A DNA stretch of 64,000 nucleotides from Nocardioides sp. S-1144 (GTDB lineage: Bacteria; Actinomycetota; Actinomycetes; Propionibacteriales; Nocardioidaceae). The notes under the pieces were generated by a model that was not told the origin of the DNA, made no database searches, and saw only the letters and a program-made list of their open reading frames with translations. Position numbers and translations under genes: made by a program. Shown piece after piece: positions 24,337 to 33,017 of this stretch (positions are counted from its first letter, which is position 1; every line of letters starts with the position of its first letter). Location: the NCBI RefSeq assembly GCF_005954645.2, contig NZ_CP040695.2, forward strand, positions 3,348,001 to 3,412,000, given 5' to 3'.

Positions 24337-25692
24337 GTGAGCGCACCGACCATCGACCAGAGCAGCGTCGCCCAGGAGCGCCGTCTCGTCACCGCGCTCC
24401 CCGGCCCGCGCTCGGTCGAGCTGATGGCCCGCAAGCAGGCCGCCGTCGCGGCCGGCGTCGGCACGACGATGCCGGTCTTCGCGGCCCGTGCGGGCGGCGG
24501 GATCGTCGTCGACGTCGACGGCAACCACCTCATCGACCTCGGCTCCGGCATCGCGGTGACCACGGTCGGCAGCAGTGCGCCGCGCGTGGTCGCGGCCGTG
24601 CAGCAGCAGGTCGCCGAGTTCACCCACACCTGCTTCATGGTCACGCCCTACGAGTCCTACGTCGCGGTCGCCGAGGCCCTGAACCGGCTGACGCCCGGCG
24701 ACCACGAGAAGCGCACCGCGCTGTTCAACTCCGGTGCCGAGGCGGTCGAGAACGCGGTCAAGATCGCCCGCACCGCGACCGGTCGTCCCGCGGTCGCGGT
24801 CTTCGACCACGCCTACCACGGGCGCACCAACCTGACGATGGCGATGACCGCGAAGGTGATGCCCTACAAGCACGGCTTCGGCCCGTTCGCCTCCGAGGTC
24901 TACCGCGCGCCGCTGTCGTACCCCTTCCGCGACGGGCTCGACGGCCCCACGGCGGCCGCGCGGGCCCTCGACCTGCTGGAGAAGCAGGTCGGCGCCGACA
25001 ACCTGGCCGCCCTGGTCATCGAGCCCATCCAGGGCGAGGGCGGCTTCATCGAGCCCGCGCCCGGCTTCCTGCCCGCGCTCGCCGCCTGGTGCCGCGCCCA
25101 CGGCGTCGTCTTCGTCGCCGACGAGGTGCAGACCGGCTTCGCCCGCACCGGCGACCTGTTCGCGTGCGAGCGGGAGGGCGTGGTCCCCGACCTCGTCGTC
25201 TCGGCCAAGGGCATCGCCGGCGGGCTGCCGCTCTCGGCCGTCACCGGTCGCGCCGAGCTGATGGACGCCGCGCACGCCGGCGGCCTCGGCGGCACCTACG
25301 GCGGCAACCCGCTCGCCTGCGCGGCGGCCCTGGCCGCGATCGAGACGATCGAGGCCGACGGCCTGGTGCAGCGTGCCCGCGACGTCGAGGACCTGCTGCT
25401 GACCCGGCTGCGGGCGCTGCAGGCGGTCGACCCGCGGATCGGCGACGTGCGGGGCCGGGGCGCGATGGTCGCCGTCGAGCTGGTCCGCCCCGGCGGCACC
25501 GAGCCCGACCCCGCCCTCGCCCGGGCGGTGGCGGCCGCCGCGCACGCCGAGGGCGTGATCGTGCTGACCTGCGGCACCCACGGCAACGTGCTGCGGTTCC
25601 TGCCGCCGCTCGCGATCAGCGACGCCCTCCTCCACGAGGCCTTCGACGTCGTCGAGCGGGCCTTCGCCGCCTCGGACACCACGGCGGGCTGA
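24337..25692 (+). CDS. gabT: 4-aminobutyrate aminotransferase
   Basis: The 451-aa class III PLP aminotransferase transfers the GABA amino group to 2-oxoglutarate, giving succinate semialdehyde and glutamate. Motifs: NSGAEAVENAVKIAR, AYHGRTNL, EPIQGEGGFI, VFVADEVQTGF and the PLP lysine in VVSAKGIAGGLP. GTG 24337 follows GCAGGAGGA by about 5 nt. No succinate-semialdehyde dehydrogenase is adjacent in the window. Other omega-aminotransferase substrates are possible. Confidence 0.88.
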   Translation: MSAPTIDQSSVAQERRLVTALPGPRSVELMARKQAAVAAGVGTTMPVFAARAGGGIVVDVDGNHLIDLGSGIAVTTVGSSAPRVVAAVQQQVAEFTHTCFMVTPYESYVAVAEALNRLTPGDHEKRTALFNSGAEAVENAVKIARTATGRPAVAVFDHAYHGRTNLTMAMTAKVMPYKHGFGPFASEVYRAPLSYPFRDGLDGPTAAARALDLLEKQVGADNLAALVIEPIQGEGGFIEPAPGFLPALAAWCRAHGVVFVADEVQTGFARTGDLFACEREGVVPDLVVSAKGIAGGLPLSAVTGRAELMDAAHAGGLGGTYGGNPLACAAALAAIETIEADGLVQRARDVEDLLLTRLRALQAVDPRIGDVRGRGAMVAVELVRPGGTEPDPALARAVAAAAHAEGVIVLTCGTHGNVLRFLPPLAISDALLHEAFDVVERAFAASDTTAG

Positions 25693-25711
25693 GCGGGCCC
25701 CGACCGCCGGG

Positions 25712-26527
25712 TCAGGCGCGCACCCAGCCGTCGCCGTCGCGGCGCACCAGACCGAGCTCCTCGAACGCCGTCAGCCAGCCGCCCATCGGCCACCGGCCCC
25801 ACCGGGCGTGGAAGAGCCGGCCGTTGCGGAGGATGGCGTCGAGGTGCTCGACCGGGGGCGAGCTGACCGGGTGGTGCTGGTGGTAGGCGCGGGCGGCGCC
25901 GACCCACCACAGCTCGACGCCGGCCGCGGCGGCGCAGCGCCCGAGGTCGGTGTCCTCGCCGCCGTAGCCCACGTAGTCCTCGCAGAAGCCGCCGACGGCC
26001 GACCACGCCGCGGGGGTCGTGGCGAACGACAGCGACCAGAACAGGTCCGGGTCGCCGGCGGGGGCGACCTCGCCGGCGGCCGGCGCGGGGCGGGCGGGGT
26101 GCGGGGCGTCGAGGTCGTCCAGGGCGGCGAGGTCGTAGCCGGTGGCCGGCGGGGGCCGCAGGTAGGTGACCGGACCCGACCAGAGCCGGTCCGGGTGGGC
26201 GGTGACCACGCCGGCGTACCCGGCGACCAGGCCGGGGCCGGCCAGGCAGTCGACGTCGAGCAGGACGACGACGTCCGCACCGTGCTCGACGAGGTCGGCG
26301 ACACCCTGGTTGCGGGCGGCCGCGAGCGGCAGGCCGAGCGCCGTGGTGTCGATGCGGGTCACGCTGCGCTCCAGCCCGGCCACCGTCGCCGGCTCGATCC
26401 CGGGGTCACCCATGGCGACCACGGTGTAGCGGTCGGGCCGCCGGGTCCCGAGGGCGAGCGAGCGGTGCTGGGCCTCGAGGTGGTCGTGGCGCCCGTGGGC
26501 GATGGTGACGACGCCGACGCGGGTCAC
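25712..26527 (-). CDS. Family 2-like glycosyltransferase
   Basis: The 271-aa GT-A-fold enzyme has VVLLDVDCLAG (DxD-like), and the downstream SAVGGFCEDYVGYGGEDTDL motif characteristic of the galactosyltransferase C-terminal (Glyco_transf_7C) type. There are no membrane segments. It is the last gene of a four-gene minus-strand glycosyltransferase operon and its GTG overlaps the previous stop by 4 nt. The sugar and acceptor are unknown; a cell-surface glycan is likely. Confidence 0.8.
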   Translation of the reverse strand: MTRVGVVTIAHGRHDHLEAQHRSLALGTRRPDRYTVVAMGDPGIEPATVAGLERSVTRIDTTALGLPLAAARNQGVADLVEHGADVVVLLDVDCLAGPGLVAGYAGVVTAHPDRLWSGPVTYLRPPPATGYDLAALDDLDAPHPARPAPAAGEVAPAGDPDLFWSLSFATTPAAWSAVGGFCEDYVGYGGEDTDLGRCAAAAGVELWWVGAARAYHQHHPVSSPPVEHLDAILRNGRLFHARWGRWPMGGWLTAFEELGLVRRDGDGWVRA

Positions 26528-27564
26528 CCGCGCTCCCCCGTCCCGGTGGTCGCGCTGGTCCCGGCGGTCCCGGTCACGACGGCGGCGAACCGCTCGACGG
26601 CGCGCCCGTCGCACCACTCGGCCCACGCCCGGCCGTCCAGGCCGGCCGCGCGGTCGAGGTCGGCCGCGTCGCTGGGCCACTCCCGGCTGACCACGGCCGG
26701 CCATCCCCCGGCCAGGACCGAGCCCGCGGTGGCCTGCTCGGCGTGCGGACGCGGCTGCGGCACCACCACGGCCGGACGGCGGGCGGCGGCCACCTCGGCC
26801 ACGGCGTTCTGCCCGGCGTGGGTCACCACGACGTCGGCGGCGCGCATCGCCGCGGACGGGTCCTCGACCCAGCGCTCCGGGGTCCCGTCGAGCACGGTCC
26901 ACGTCCAGCCGCGCACCCGCTCGGCGGCGCGGGTCGCGGCGGCCGCCGTCGCCGCGTCGCCGCCGGTGCCGAGCAGCAGGAGGGCGTGCCGGCCGCCGGC
27001 CGCCGGGGGCGGCGGGCCGTCGTCGACCGGCAGCCGCGACAGGGCACCGAGGCGGTGGACCCGGGCGGCCACCGCGTCCGGGACGCCGCGCAGCATGCCC
27101 TCGGCGCGCGGCGGCCAGAACGCGACCAGCGCGTCGGCGACCTCGAAGCCGAGCAGGTGCGCGGCGTCGTCGCGGTGGCCGGGCAGCACGACCCCCACGG
27201 TCGGGATCCCGTGCAGCCGGGCCAGCAGCAGCACCTCGACCGAGAGGTCGACGACCACGACGTCCGGCCGCGCGCGCTCGATCCAGGCCGAGATCGCCGC
27301 GGTGCGCGACCGCAGGCCGGCGTGCCCCAGCGGCGCCCAGTGGAGCCGACCGCCGGCGGTCGGCCGCACCGGCTCGCCGTCGTCGTCGCGGGCCAGGTCG
27401 ACCCACTGGCCCGGCCAGTCCGAGGGGCGCTCCAGGGACGACAGCGCGGTCACCGCGCCCTCCCCCGTCGCCGCCAGGTGCGCGGCCAGCGAGCGGGCGC
27501 GCTGGAGGTGGCCGCGGCCGACGTGGTGGACGTAGTACCCGACCGTGCAGGGGGCGCGGCTCAT
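26524..27564 (-). CDS. GT-B glycosyltransferase, MGT/MurG-like
   Basis: The 346-aa protein starts with GYYVHHVGRGHLQRARSLA (N-terminal Rossmann with the H-G-H pattern of UDP-sugar transferases) and has the C-terminal nucleotide-sugar site THAGQNAVAEVAAARRPAVV followed by PQPRPHAEQ. These match family 1/28 GT-B enzymes. Start and stop overlap the neighbouring genes by 4 nt each. It may act on the same acceptor as the adjacent transferases. Confidence 0.8.
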   Translation of the reverse strand: MSRAPCTVGYYVHHVGRGHLQRARSLAAHLAATGEGAVTALSSLERPSDWPGQWVDLARDDDGEPVRPTAGGRLHWAPLGHAGLRSRTAAISAWIERARPDVVVVDLSVEVLLLARLHGIPTVGVVLPGHRDDAAHLLGFEVADALVAFWPPRAEGMLRGVPDAVAARVHRLGALSRLPVDDGPPPPAAGGRHALLLLGTGGDAATAAAATRAAERVRGWTWTVLDGTPERWVEDPSAAMRAADVVVTHAGQNAVAEVAAARRPAVVVPQPRPHAEQATAGSVLAGGWPAVVSREWPSDAADLDRAAGLDGRAWAEWCDGRAVERFAAVVTGTAGTSATTGTGERG

Positions 27565-28637
27565 GCCGCTTCGTCGTCGAGCTCGAGCAGCTCGTGGTAG
27601 CACCGCTCGTAGTCGTCGACCATCCGCGTCAGCGAGCACGTCGCCTCGGCGTGGGCGCGCACCGCGCGCCGGTCCAGCCGGGCGGCGGCGAGGACGGCCG
27701 CGGCGAGGGCGTCGACGTCGTCGGCGGGCGCCAGCACCCCGCCGAGCGCGCCGACGACCTCGGGCAGCGCGCCGCGGACGTACCCGGCGACCGGGGTGCC
27801 GCAGGCCATCGCCTCGGAGGCCACCAGGCCGTAGGGCTCGTCCCAGGCGGGGGTGACCACGGCGACCGACGCCCGCCGCAGCAGCTGCCCGAGCTCGGCG
27901 TGGTTCAGGTGGCCGGCGTACTCGATGCCGTCGCCGAGCCGCGGCTCGAGCTCGGTGCGGAAGTAATCCCGGTCGTGGGCCGGCCCGACCAGCACCAGCG
28001 GGACGCCGGCACGGCGGCAGGCGTCCATCGCGGCGTGCGGCGCCTTCTCGGGCACGAGGCGACCCGACCAGACCGCCGGTCCCCCGCCGTCGCCGGCGTA
28101 CCAGCGGGTGAGGTCGATGCCGTTGTGGACGACGCCGGCCGGCACCGCGTGCGCCCACGCCTCGGCGGTGAACGCGCTGACGGCGGCGAACGTCGAGCCG
28201 AGCGGGTCGAGCGAGATGGCCGACTCCACCAGGGGCAGCGGGGGCGTGTGCAGGGTCGTGAGCATCGGCACGCCGACGGCCGACGCCATCGCGACCGGGA
28301 GGTGGTGGAGGCTGTTGTTGTGCACCACGTCGTACTCGGCGGCGCCGGTGCGGGCCAGGTCGAGCATCAGGCCGAGGTAGGCGTGGTGCTCGGCGACCCA
28401 GCCGGCGCTCGGGGCGTTGCGGTCGGCGAGGGCGGCGGCGCTCGGCTCGAACCCGGCCGGCACGAGCAGCCGGACGGGCAGGTCGACGTCGGTGCCCGGG
28501 CCGGCGAACAGCGTCACGTCGTGGCCGCGGGCGGCCAGCTCGCCGGCCAGGACGTGGGTCATGGCCTCGAGCCCGCCGGCGAAGGGCTCGCGGATCGGGA
28601 ACCGGCTGGAGGCGATCAGGCAGATCCGCACGGTCAC
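27561..28637 (-). CDS. Family 4 glycosyltransferase
   Basis: The 358-aa GT-B retaining enzyme shows the GGLEAMTHVLAGELAARGH acceptor-domain motif, AVWSGRLVPEKAPH, and the E-x7-E nucleotide site in EPYGLVASEAMACGTPV. GTG 28637 gives a GTGA overlap with the upstream gene. Part of the four-transferase operon; the substrate is unknown. Confidence 0.84.
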   Translation of the reverse strand: MTVRICLIASSRFPIREPFAGGLEAMTHVLAGELAARGHDVTLFAGPGTDVDLPVRLLVPAGFEPSAAALADRNAPSAGWVAEHHAYLGLMLDLARTGAAEYDVVHNNSLHHLPVAMASAVGVPMLTTLHTPPLPLVESAISLDPLGSTFAAVSAFTAEAWAHAVPAGVVHNGIDLTRWYAGDGGGPAVWSGRLVPEKAPHAAMDACRRAGVPLVLVGPAHDRDYFRTELEPRLGDGIEYAGHLNHAELGQLLRRASVAVVTPAWDEPYGLVASEAMACGTPVAGYVRGALPEVVGALGGVLAPADDVDALAAAVLAAARLDRRAVRAHAEATCSLTRMVDDYERCYHELLELDDEAA

Positions 28638-29836
28638 CTCCCCGCGAGCGCGTCGGCGTACAGCGCGGCGTGGGCGGCGGCGAGCGAGCGGCGCTGGGCG
28701 CGCCGCTCCTCCACCGTGGCGGCGAGGTCCGGCCGGAGCTCGTGGGCACCGCGGACGGCGACCGACAGCGACGCCGCGTCGAAGTGGTCCTCGTCGTGGG
28801 CGTAGGTGAGCACGGGGCCCTGGTCGGCGAAGTAGCCGCACGACGGCGCGACCACGGTCGTGCCGAGGTCGCGGCAGGCCTCGAGCCAGCCCGAGTGCGT
28901 GCCGAAGCGGTACGGCAGGACCGAGACGTCCAGGGCGGAGAGGTAGCGCCAGAGGTCGTCGTCGGAGAGGTAGTCGTGCACGTGGAGCTCGATCTGTCCG
29001 GCCGCCTCGAGGCGCCGCAGCGTCGCGGCCAGCCCGGCGTCGTGCCGGGCGCCGCCGGCCTCGAGCACGTCGCGGTGCGCGTTGACCTGGAGGACGGCGT
29101 CGGGCAGGTCGGCGAGGGTCTCGGCGAGGGTGGTGATCACCGGGAGCGGGGCCATGCTCGCCCGCAGGCTCTTGACGTGGACGCCGACGCGGAACGGGCG
29201 CCGCGCCGCCGCGCGTCGTGCGACCTCCCGCATCGAGCGGGCCGCGCGCATGGTCTCGAACGGGACGACGTGCGGGTGCGGCAGCACCACGGCCTCGCGG
29301 TCCCAGCGCCGGCGGATCTCGGCCGCGGCGCCCTCGGTGAGGGTGACGACGCGGTCGGCCGCCGGCACCAGCACGTCGAGCTGGGCGTCGTGGAGGGCGC
29401 GGGACTCGTGGTGCGGGTTGCGCAGGTCGTGCGCGGTGTAGACCAGGGGCGTGCCCCGGCGGCGCAGGACGTCGACGAACGCCTGGAGGTCGCGCGGCTC
29501 CCGGGCGTCGAAGCCGAAGTGCACGTGGAACAGGTCGACGTCGGTGGCGGCCTCGGCCCAGGCCGGGTCGAGCATCACCGGCGGCCACCACCGCTGCGTC
29601 GGCGCCGCGGCGCGGCCGTCGGGGCCGCCGTCGGGGTCGGGGTCGGGCATCCGCACCGGGCCGCCGCCGCCCTCGGGGGCGAGGTGACGGACGTAGACGT
29701 GGCCCGACGGGACGGACGCGACGACGGGCGGCGCGGCGGCGTCCGCGGCGGGGGGCGGGTCGCTGGCGTGGTGCTCGGAGAGTCGGGTCGTCACGAGGAG
29801 TGGTGCCCACGAGCGGACCGCCGCACGCACCGACAC
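28634..29836 (-). CDS. Family 4-like glycosyltransferase
   Basis: The up to 400-aa GT-B protein has VDLFHVHFGFD, LVYTAHDLRNPHH and the C-terminal SALDVSVLPYRFGTHSGWLE region, consistent with a family 4 transferase. The first about 50 residues are low complexity, so the true start is uncertain: GTG 29836 or GTG 29794 are both possible, the latter just before TTRLSEHH. First gene of the operon; a hairpin lies upstream at 29853-29877. Confidence 0.72.
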   Translation of the reverse strand: MSVRAAVRSWAPLLVTTRLSEHHASDPPPAADAAAPPVVASVPSGHVYVRHLAPEGGGGPVRMPDPDPDGGPDGRAAAPTQRWWPPVMLDPAWAEAATDVDLFHVHFGFDAREPRDLQAFVDVLRRRGTPLVYTAHDLRNPHHESRALHDAQLDVLVPAADRVVTLTEGAAAEIRRRWDREAVVLPHPHVVPFETMRAARSMREVARRAAARRPFRVGVHVKSLRASMAPLPVITTLAETLADLPDAVLQVNAHRDVLEAGGARHDAGLAATLRRLEAAGQIELHVHDYLSDDDLWRYLSALDVSVLPYRFGTHSGWLEACRDLGTTVVAPSCGYFADQGPVLTYAHDEDHFDAASLSVAVRGAHELRPDLAATVEERRAQRRSLAAAHAALYADALAGR

Positions 29837-29852
29837 GCCTCAGACACCTGTC

Positions 29853-29877
29853 CGGGTGACTGCGCGATCGTCACCCG
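29853..29877. terminator. Hairpin between the glycosyltransferase operon and the Rho_N-like gene
   Basis: Arms CGGGTGAC (29853-29860) and GTCACCCG (29870-29877) are perfect, with a 9-nt loop. It lies 43 nt beyond the stop of the small minus-strand gene and 17 nt before the glycosyltransferase operon, and probably terminates the former; an operator role is also possible. Confidence 0.55.
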
Positions 29878-29919
29878 ACGGGTGTGCCGACATCGGGGCT
29901 CGCGGTGGTGACCGGGGGC

Positions 29920-30192
29920 TCAGTGGTTGCGCAGGGCGTCGACCAGCTCCGACTTCGTCATCGACGACCGGCCCGCGACGTCGAGCTCACGGGCGCGCTT
30001 GCGCAGGTCGTCCACGCTCCACTCGTCGTAGGAGCCGGCGCGACCGCCGCGAGCCCCGACCGTGCCAGCACCCTGGGCAGCGGAGGCGTTGGCGATGCGG
30101 GCCGACTTCTCCTTGCTGTTGCCCTCGCGGCGCAGGGCCTCGTACCTCTTGTCGTCCTTGACGCTCGGCCCGGGCTTGTCGTCTGCCGGCAT
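29920..30192 (-). CDS. Small Rho N-terminal/SAP-like domain protein (DUF7218 type)
   Basis: The 90-aa highly charged protein has a lysine-rich N-terminus containing the KEKSARIANASAA segment typical of plant/actinobacterial DUF7218 proteins. A C-terminal helix-extended-helix (WSVDDLRKRARELDVAGRSS) resembles the Rho N-terminal/SAP nucleic-acid-binding motif. ATG 30192 has an excellent AAGGAGG about 6 nt upstream. It is probably a stress-related nucleic-acid-binding protein, divergent from the sigma-factor gene. Confidence 0.7.
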   Translation of the reverse strand: MPADDKPGPSVKDDKRYEALRREGNSKEKSARIANASAAQGAGTVGARGGRAGSYDEWSVDDLRKRARELDVAGRSSMTKSELVDALRNH

Positions 30193-30417
30193 GACGGCCT
30201 CCTTCGGCGTGGTCGCGCCCCTCACGCTAGGCAGGACCGCACGGCCCCCACGGCACCCGCGCGGGTGATTGTGGGCCCGGACACCCCTGGAGGTGGGAGC
30301 CCGCGGTCCCGGCGCTGACTACGTTGATGAAAGAACCTGCGGCCGCCCTGCTGCCTCCGACTCCTCGTCGTCGAGGCCGATCGGCGTTCGCCCGACCGAT
30401 CCTGAAGGCGGTTGCCC

Positions 30418-31221
30418 ATGCTCGTCGAGGTCCTCGACCCCCATGACGTCCACCCCGACCCCGAGCTCTCCCGCACCGGTCGGTCCGAGCTGACCCACGA
30501 CCTCCTCACCCGCGCCCACGCCACCGACGACCCCGTCGAGCGCGAGCGTCTGCTCGACGAGGTCATCGTCGCCAACCTCCGCGTCGCGCACGCCGTCGCC
30601 GCCCGCTACCGGGGCCGCGGCGTCGCCCTCGACGACCTCGAGCAGGCCGCCTGCGAGGGCCTCGTCAAGGCCGTGCACCGCTTCGACCCCGCCCAGCGCC
30701 ACGACCTCCTCAGCTACGCCGTCCCCACCATCCGCGGCGAGGTGCTCCACCACTTCCGCAACCACTCCTGGACCCTGCGGCCGCCCCGCCGCATCCAGGA
30801 CCTGCAGTGGCGCATCAACCGCGCCGCCGACGACCTCAGCACCAGGTTGGGGCGCGAACCCCTCACCGCCGAGGTGTGCGAGGCCCTCGAGATCACCCCG
30901 GCCGAGCACGACGAGGCGGTCGCCGCCTTCGGTTGCTTCCAGCCGACCTCGCTGGACCAGGAGATCGGCGGCACCGAGCAGCTGACGCTCGGCGAGAGCA
31001 TCCCCGACGCCACCGACCACCACGACGCCACCGAGGCGCGCACCCTGCTCAGCCCGGTCGTCCGCCGTCTCTCCGACCGCGACCGCCGCATCCTCTACCT
31101 GCGCTTCTTCGAGGACCAGACGCAGCAGGAGATCGGCGAGGAGCTCGGGGTCCCGCAGACCCAGGTCTCGCGCTGGCTGGGCCGGATCTGCCGCGACCTG
31201 CGCAGCCAGCTCGCCGGCTGA
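30418..31221 (+). CDS. SigB/SigF-type alternative sigma factor
   Basis: The 267-aa sigma-70 family protein has region 2 (VANLRVAHAVAARYRGRGV, DDLEQAACEGLVKAV, LSYAVPTIRGEVLHHFRNH), region 3 and region 4 (LSDRDRRILYLRFFEDQTQQ, then EIGEELGVPQTQVSRWLGR). The layout and RGEVLHHFR are typical of the SigB/F/G general-stress and sporulation group. No anti-sigma factor or antagonist is adjacent, which is unusual for this class. ATG 30418 follows a weak GAAGGCGG. It may drive nearby stress genes. Confidence 0.88.
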   Translation: MLVEVLDPHDVHPDPELSRTGRSELTHDLLTRAHATDDPVERERLLDEVIVANLRVAHAVAARYRGRGVALDDLEQAACEGLVKAVHRFDPAQRHDLLSYAVPTIRGEVLHHFRNHSWTLRPPRRIQDLQWRINRAADDLSTRLGREPLTAEVCEALEITPAEHDEAVAAFGCFQPTSLDQEIGGTEQLTLGESIPDATDHHDATEARTLLSPVVRRLSDRDRRILYLRFFEDQTQQEIGEELGVPQTQVSRWLGRICRDLRSQLAG

Positions 31222-31222
31222 G

Positions 31223-31268
31223 ACCGGCGGGCCCGCTCCAGCCGTCGGCCGGAGCGGGCACGCCCGGT
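31223..31268. terminator. Strong terminator hairpin after the sigma factor
   Basis: Perfect 9-bp arms GCCCGCTCC (31231-31239) and GGAGCGGGC (31251-31259) enclose GCC/GGC; outer arms ACCGG/CCGGT (31223-31227, 31264-31268) extend the stem. It lies between the convergent sigma-factor and alcohol-dehydrogenase genes. Confidence 0.78.
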
Positions 31269-31272
31269 TGCG

Positions 31273-32460
31273 TCAGGGCCGGAAGACGGTCTTGACCATG
31301 CCGTCGCCCTTGTCGCGGAACGTCTTGTACGCCGCCGGCGCGTCCTCCAGCGGGAGGTGGTGGGTGGCGAAGGTCTCGACGCCGAGCACGTCCTCGTCCC
31401 GGTTCAGCAGGTCGAGGATGTCGTCGCTCCAGCGGTGGACGTTGGCCTGCCCCATGCGCAGCTGCAGCTGCTTGTCGAAGAGCTGGAGCATCGGCATCGG
31501 CGAGGCCGCGCCGCCGTACACCCCGGAGATCGAGACGGTGCCGCCGCGGCGGACCGACTCGAAGGCCGTGTAGAGGGCGTCGAGCCGGTCGGAGCCGGTC
31601 TTCTGCATCAGCGCGCCGGCCACCTTCTTGGGCAACAGGCCGAGGGCCTTCTGCGCGGCCTCGGCGACCGGGGAGCCGTGCGCCTCCATGCCCACGGCGT
31701 CGATGACGGCGTCCGCGCCGCGGCCGTCGGTGAGGTCGCGCACCCGCTCGGGCACGTCGTCGGAGTCGACCTCGCGCAGGTCGACGGTCTCGCCGCCGCG
31801 CTCGGTGATCCGGGCCAGCCGCTCCGGGACCGAGTCGACGACGATGACGCGCAGACCGCGGTGCTTGGCGATCCGCGACGCCATGTCTCCGATGGGGCCG
31901 GCCCCGATGACGAGCAGGGTGCCGCCCTCGGGGGTGTCGGCGTACTCGACGGCCTGCCAGGCCGTGGGCAGCACGTCGGAGAGGTACAGGAAGCGGTCGT
32001 CGGGCGGGCCGTCGGCGACCTTGATCGGCAGGGTGTTGCCGAACGGCACGCGCAGGGCCTCCGCCTGCCCACCGGGCACCTGGCCGTAGAGCTTGCTGTA
32101 GCCGAAGAGGCTCGCCCCGGTTCCCTGGTCGCGGTTCTGGGTGGTCTCGCACTGGCTGTGCAACCCGCGGGCGCACATCCAGCAGGTGCCGCACGAGACG
32201 TTGAAGGGGACGACGACGCGGTCGCCAACCTTCAGCGCGCTCACCTCGGGGCCGACCTCCTCCACGACGCCCATCGGCTCGTGGCCCACGACGTCGCCGG
32301 CCGTCATGAACGGCGTCAGCGGGTCGTAGAGGTGCAGGTCGGAGCCGCAGAGACCCGTCGAGGTGATCTTGACGACGACGTCGGTCGGCTCCTCGATGCG
32401 GGCGTCCGGCACGTCGACGACCTGCATGTCCTGCCGGCCCTGCCAGGTGACGGCCCTCAT
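31273..32460 (-). CDS. Zinc-dependent alcohol/formaldehyde dehydrogenase-like protein
   Basis: The 395-aa MDR-superfamily enzyme has a catalytic zinc site (CGSDLH, GHEPMGVVEEVG), a structural-zinc cysteine cluster (CGTCWMCARGLHSQC) and NAD-binding VIGAGPIGDMASRIA. The length and insertions match the glutathione-independent formaldehyde dehydrogenase-like group. ATG 32460 is chosen because the MRAVTWQG start is typical for it. A SigB-type promoter is visible about 60 nt upstream, suggesting stress control. Confidence 0.85.
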   Translation of the reverse strand: MRAVTWQGRQDMQVVDVPDARIEEPTDVVVKITSTGLCGSDLHLYDPLTPFMTAGDVVGHEPMGVVEEVGPEVSALKVGDRVVVPFNVSCGTCWMCARGLHSQCETTQNRDQGTGASLFGYSKLYGQVPGGQAEALRVPFGNTLPIKVADGPPDDRFLYLSDVLPTAWQAVEYADTPEGGTLLVIGAGPIGDMASRIAKHRGLRVIVVDSVPERLARITERGGETVDLREVDSDDVPERVRDLTDGRGADAVIDAVGMEAHGSPVAEAAQKALGLLPKKVAGALMQKTGSDRLDALYTAFESVRRGGTVSISGVYGGAASPMPMLQLFDKQLQLRMGQANVHRWSDDILDLLNRDEDVLGVETFATHHLPLEDAPAAYKTFRDKGDGMVKTVFRP

Positions 32461-32521
32461 GCGGCGCACCCCGCAGGAGTGGTGGTGGCTGGTCGGTGGG
32501 TTCGGTGGGTCATGGCGACCG

Positions 32522-32547
32522 GTACCCACCCCCGGTGCTGCCTACGC
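32522..32547 (-). promoter_or_regulatory. Candidate SigB-type promoter for the alcohol dehydrogenase gene
   Basis: On the minus strand, GCGT (32547-32544) and GGGTAC (32527-32522) are separated by 16 bp. This fits the GNNT-N14-16-GGGTAC/T pattern described for Streptomyces SigB. Transcription would start about 55 nt before ATG 32460. Confidence 0.45.
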
Positions 32548-32585
32548 ACCTGCATGGGTGGGCCCGGATCGGGGCACTGAGGGTC

Positions 32586-33017
32586 ATGGCGACGAACTCA
32601 CGCATCGTGAAGGCCCCGCCCGACAAGATCTGGGCCGTCCTGGAGGACGGCTGGCTCTACCCGCTGTGGGTGGTCGGCGCCTCCCGGATGCGCGAGGTCG
32701 ACGACGACTGGCCGGCGGTGGGCTCCCGGCTGCACCACAGCGTCGGCTCGTGGCCCCTGCTCATCGACGACACGACGGAGTCGCTCGAGGTCGTGCCCGA
32801 CACCCAGCTCCGCCTGCGCGCCCGGGGCTGGCCCGGCGGGGAGGCCGAGGTGCTGGTCACGCTCGAGCCGCACCCGGAGGGCACCCGGGTCGTGATCGAG
32901 GAGGACGCCGTCCGCGGCCCGGGCGTGCTCGTGCCGCGTCCGGTGCGCTCGCCCCTGATCGGCTGGCGCAACGTCGAGACGCTGCGCCGCCTGGCCCTGC
33001 TCGCCGAGCGCCGCTGA
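32586..33017 (+). CDS. SRPBCC (START-like) family protein
   Basis: The 143-aa protein begins MATNSRIVKAPPDKIWAVLE, the polyketide-cyclase/SRPBCC signature, and continues with the helix-grip pattern (WVVGASRMREVDDDWPAVG). Such proteins bind lipids or hydrophobic ligands. Its stop is followed immediately by the GTG of the next gene, an FAD oxidoreductase, so the two probably share a substrate pathway. The start has only a short-spaced GAGGG. Confidence 0.78.
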   Translation: MATNSRIVKAPPDKIWAVLEDGWLYPLWVVGASRMREVDDDWPAVGSRLHHSVGSWPLLIDDTTESLEVVPDTQLRLRARGWPGGEAEVLVTLEPHPEGTRVVIEEDAVRGPGVLVPRPVRSPLIGWRNVETLRRLALLAERR

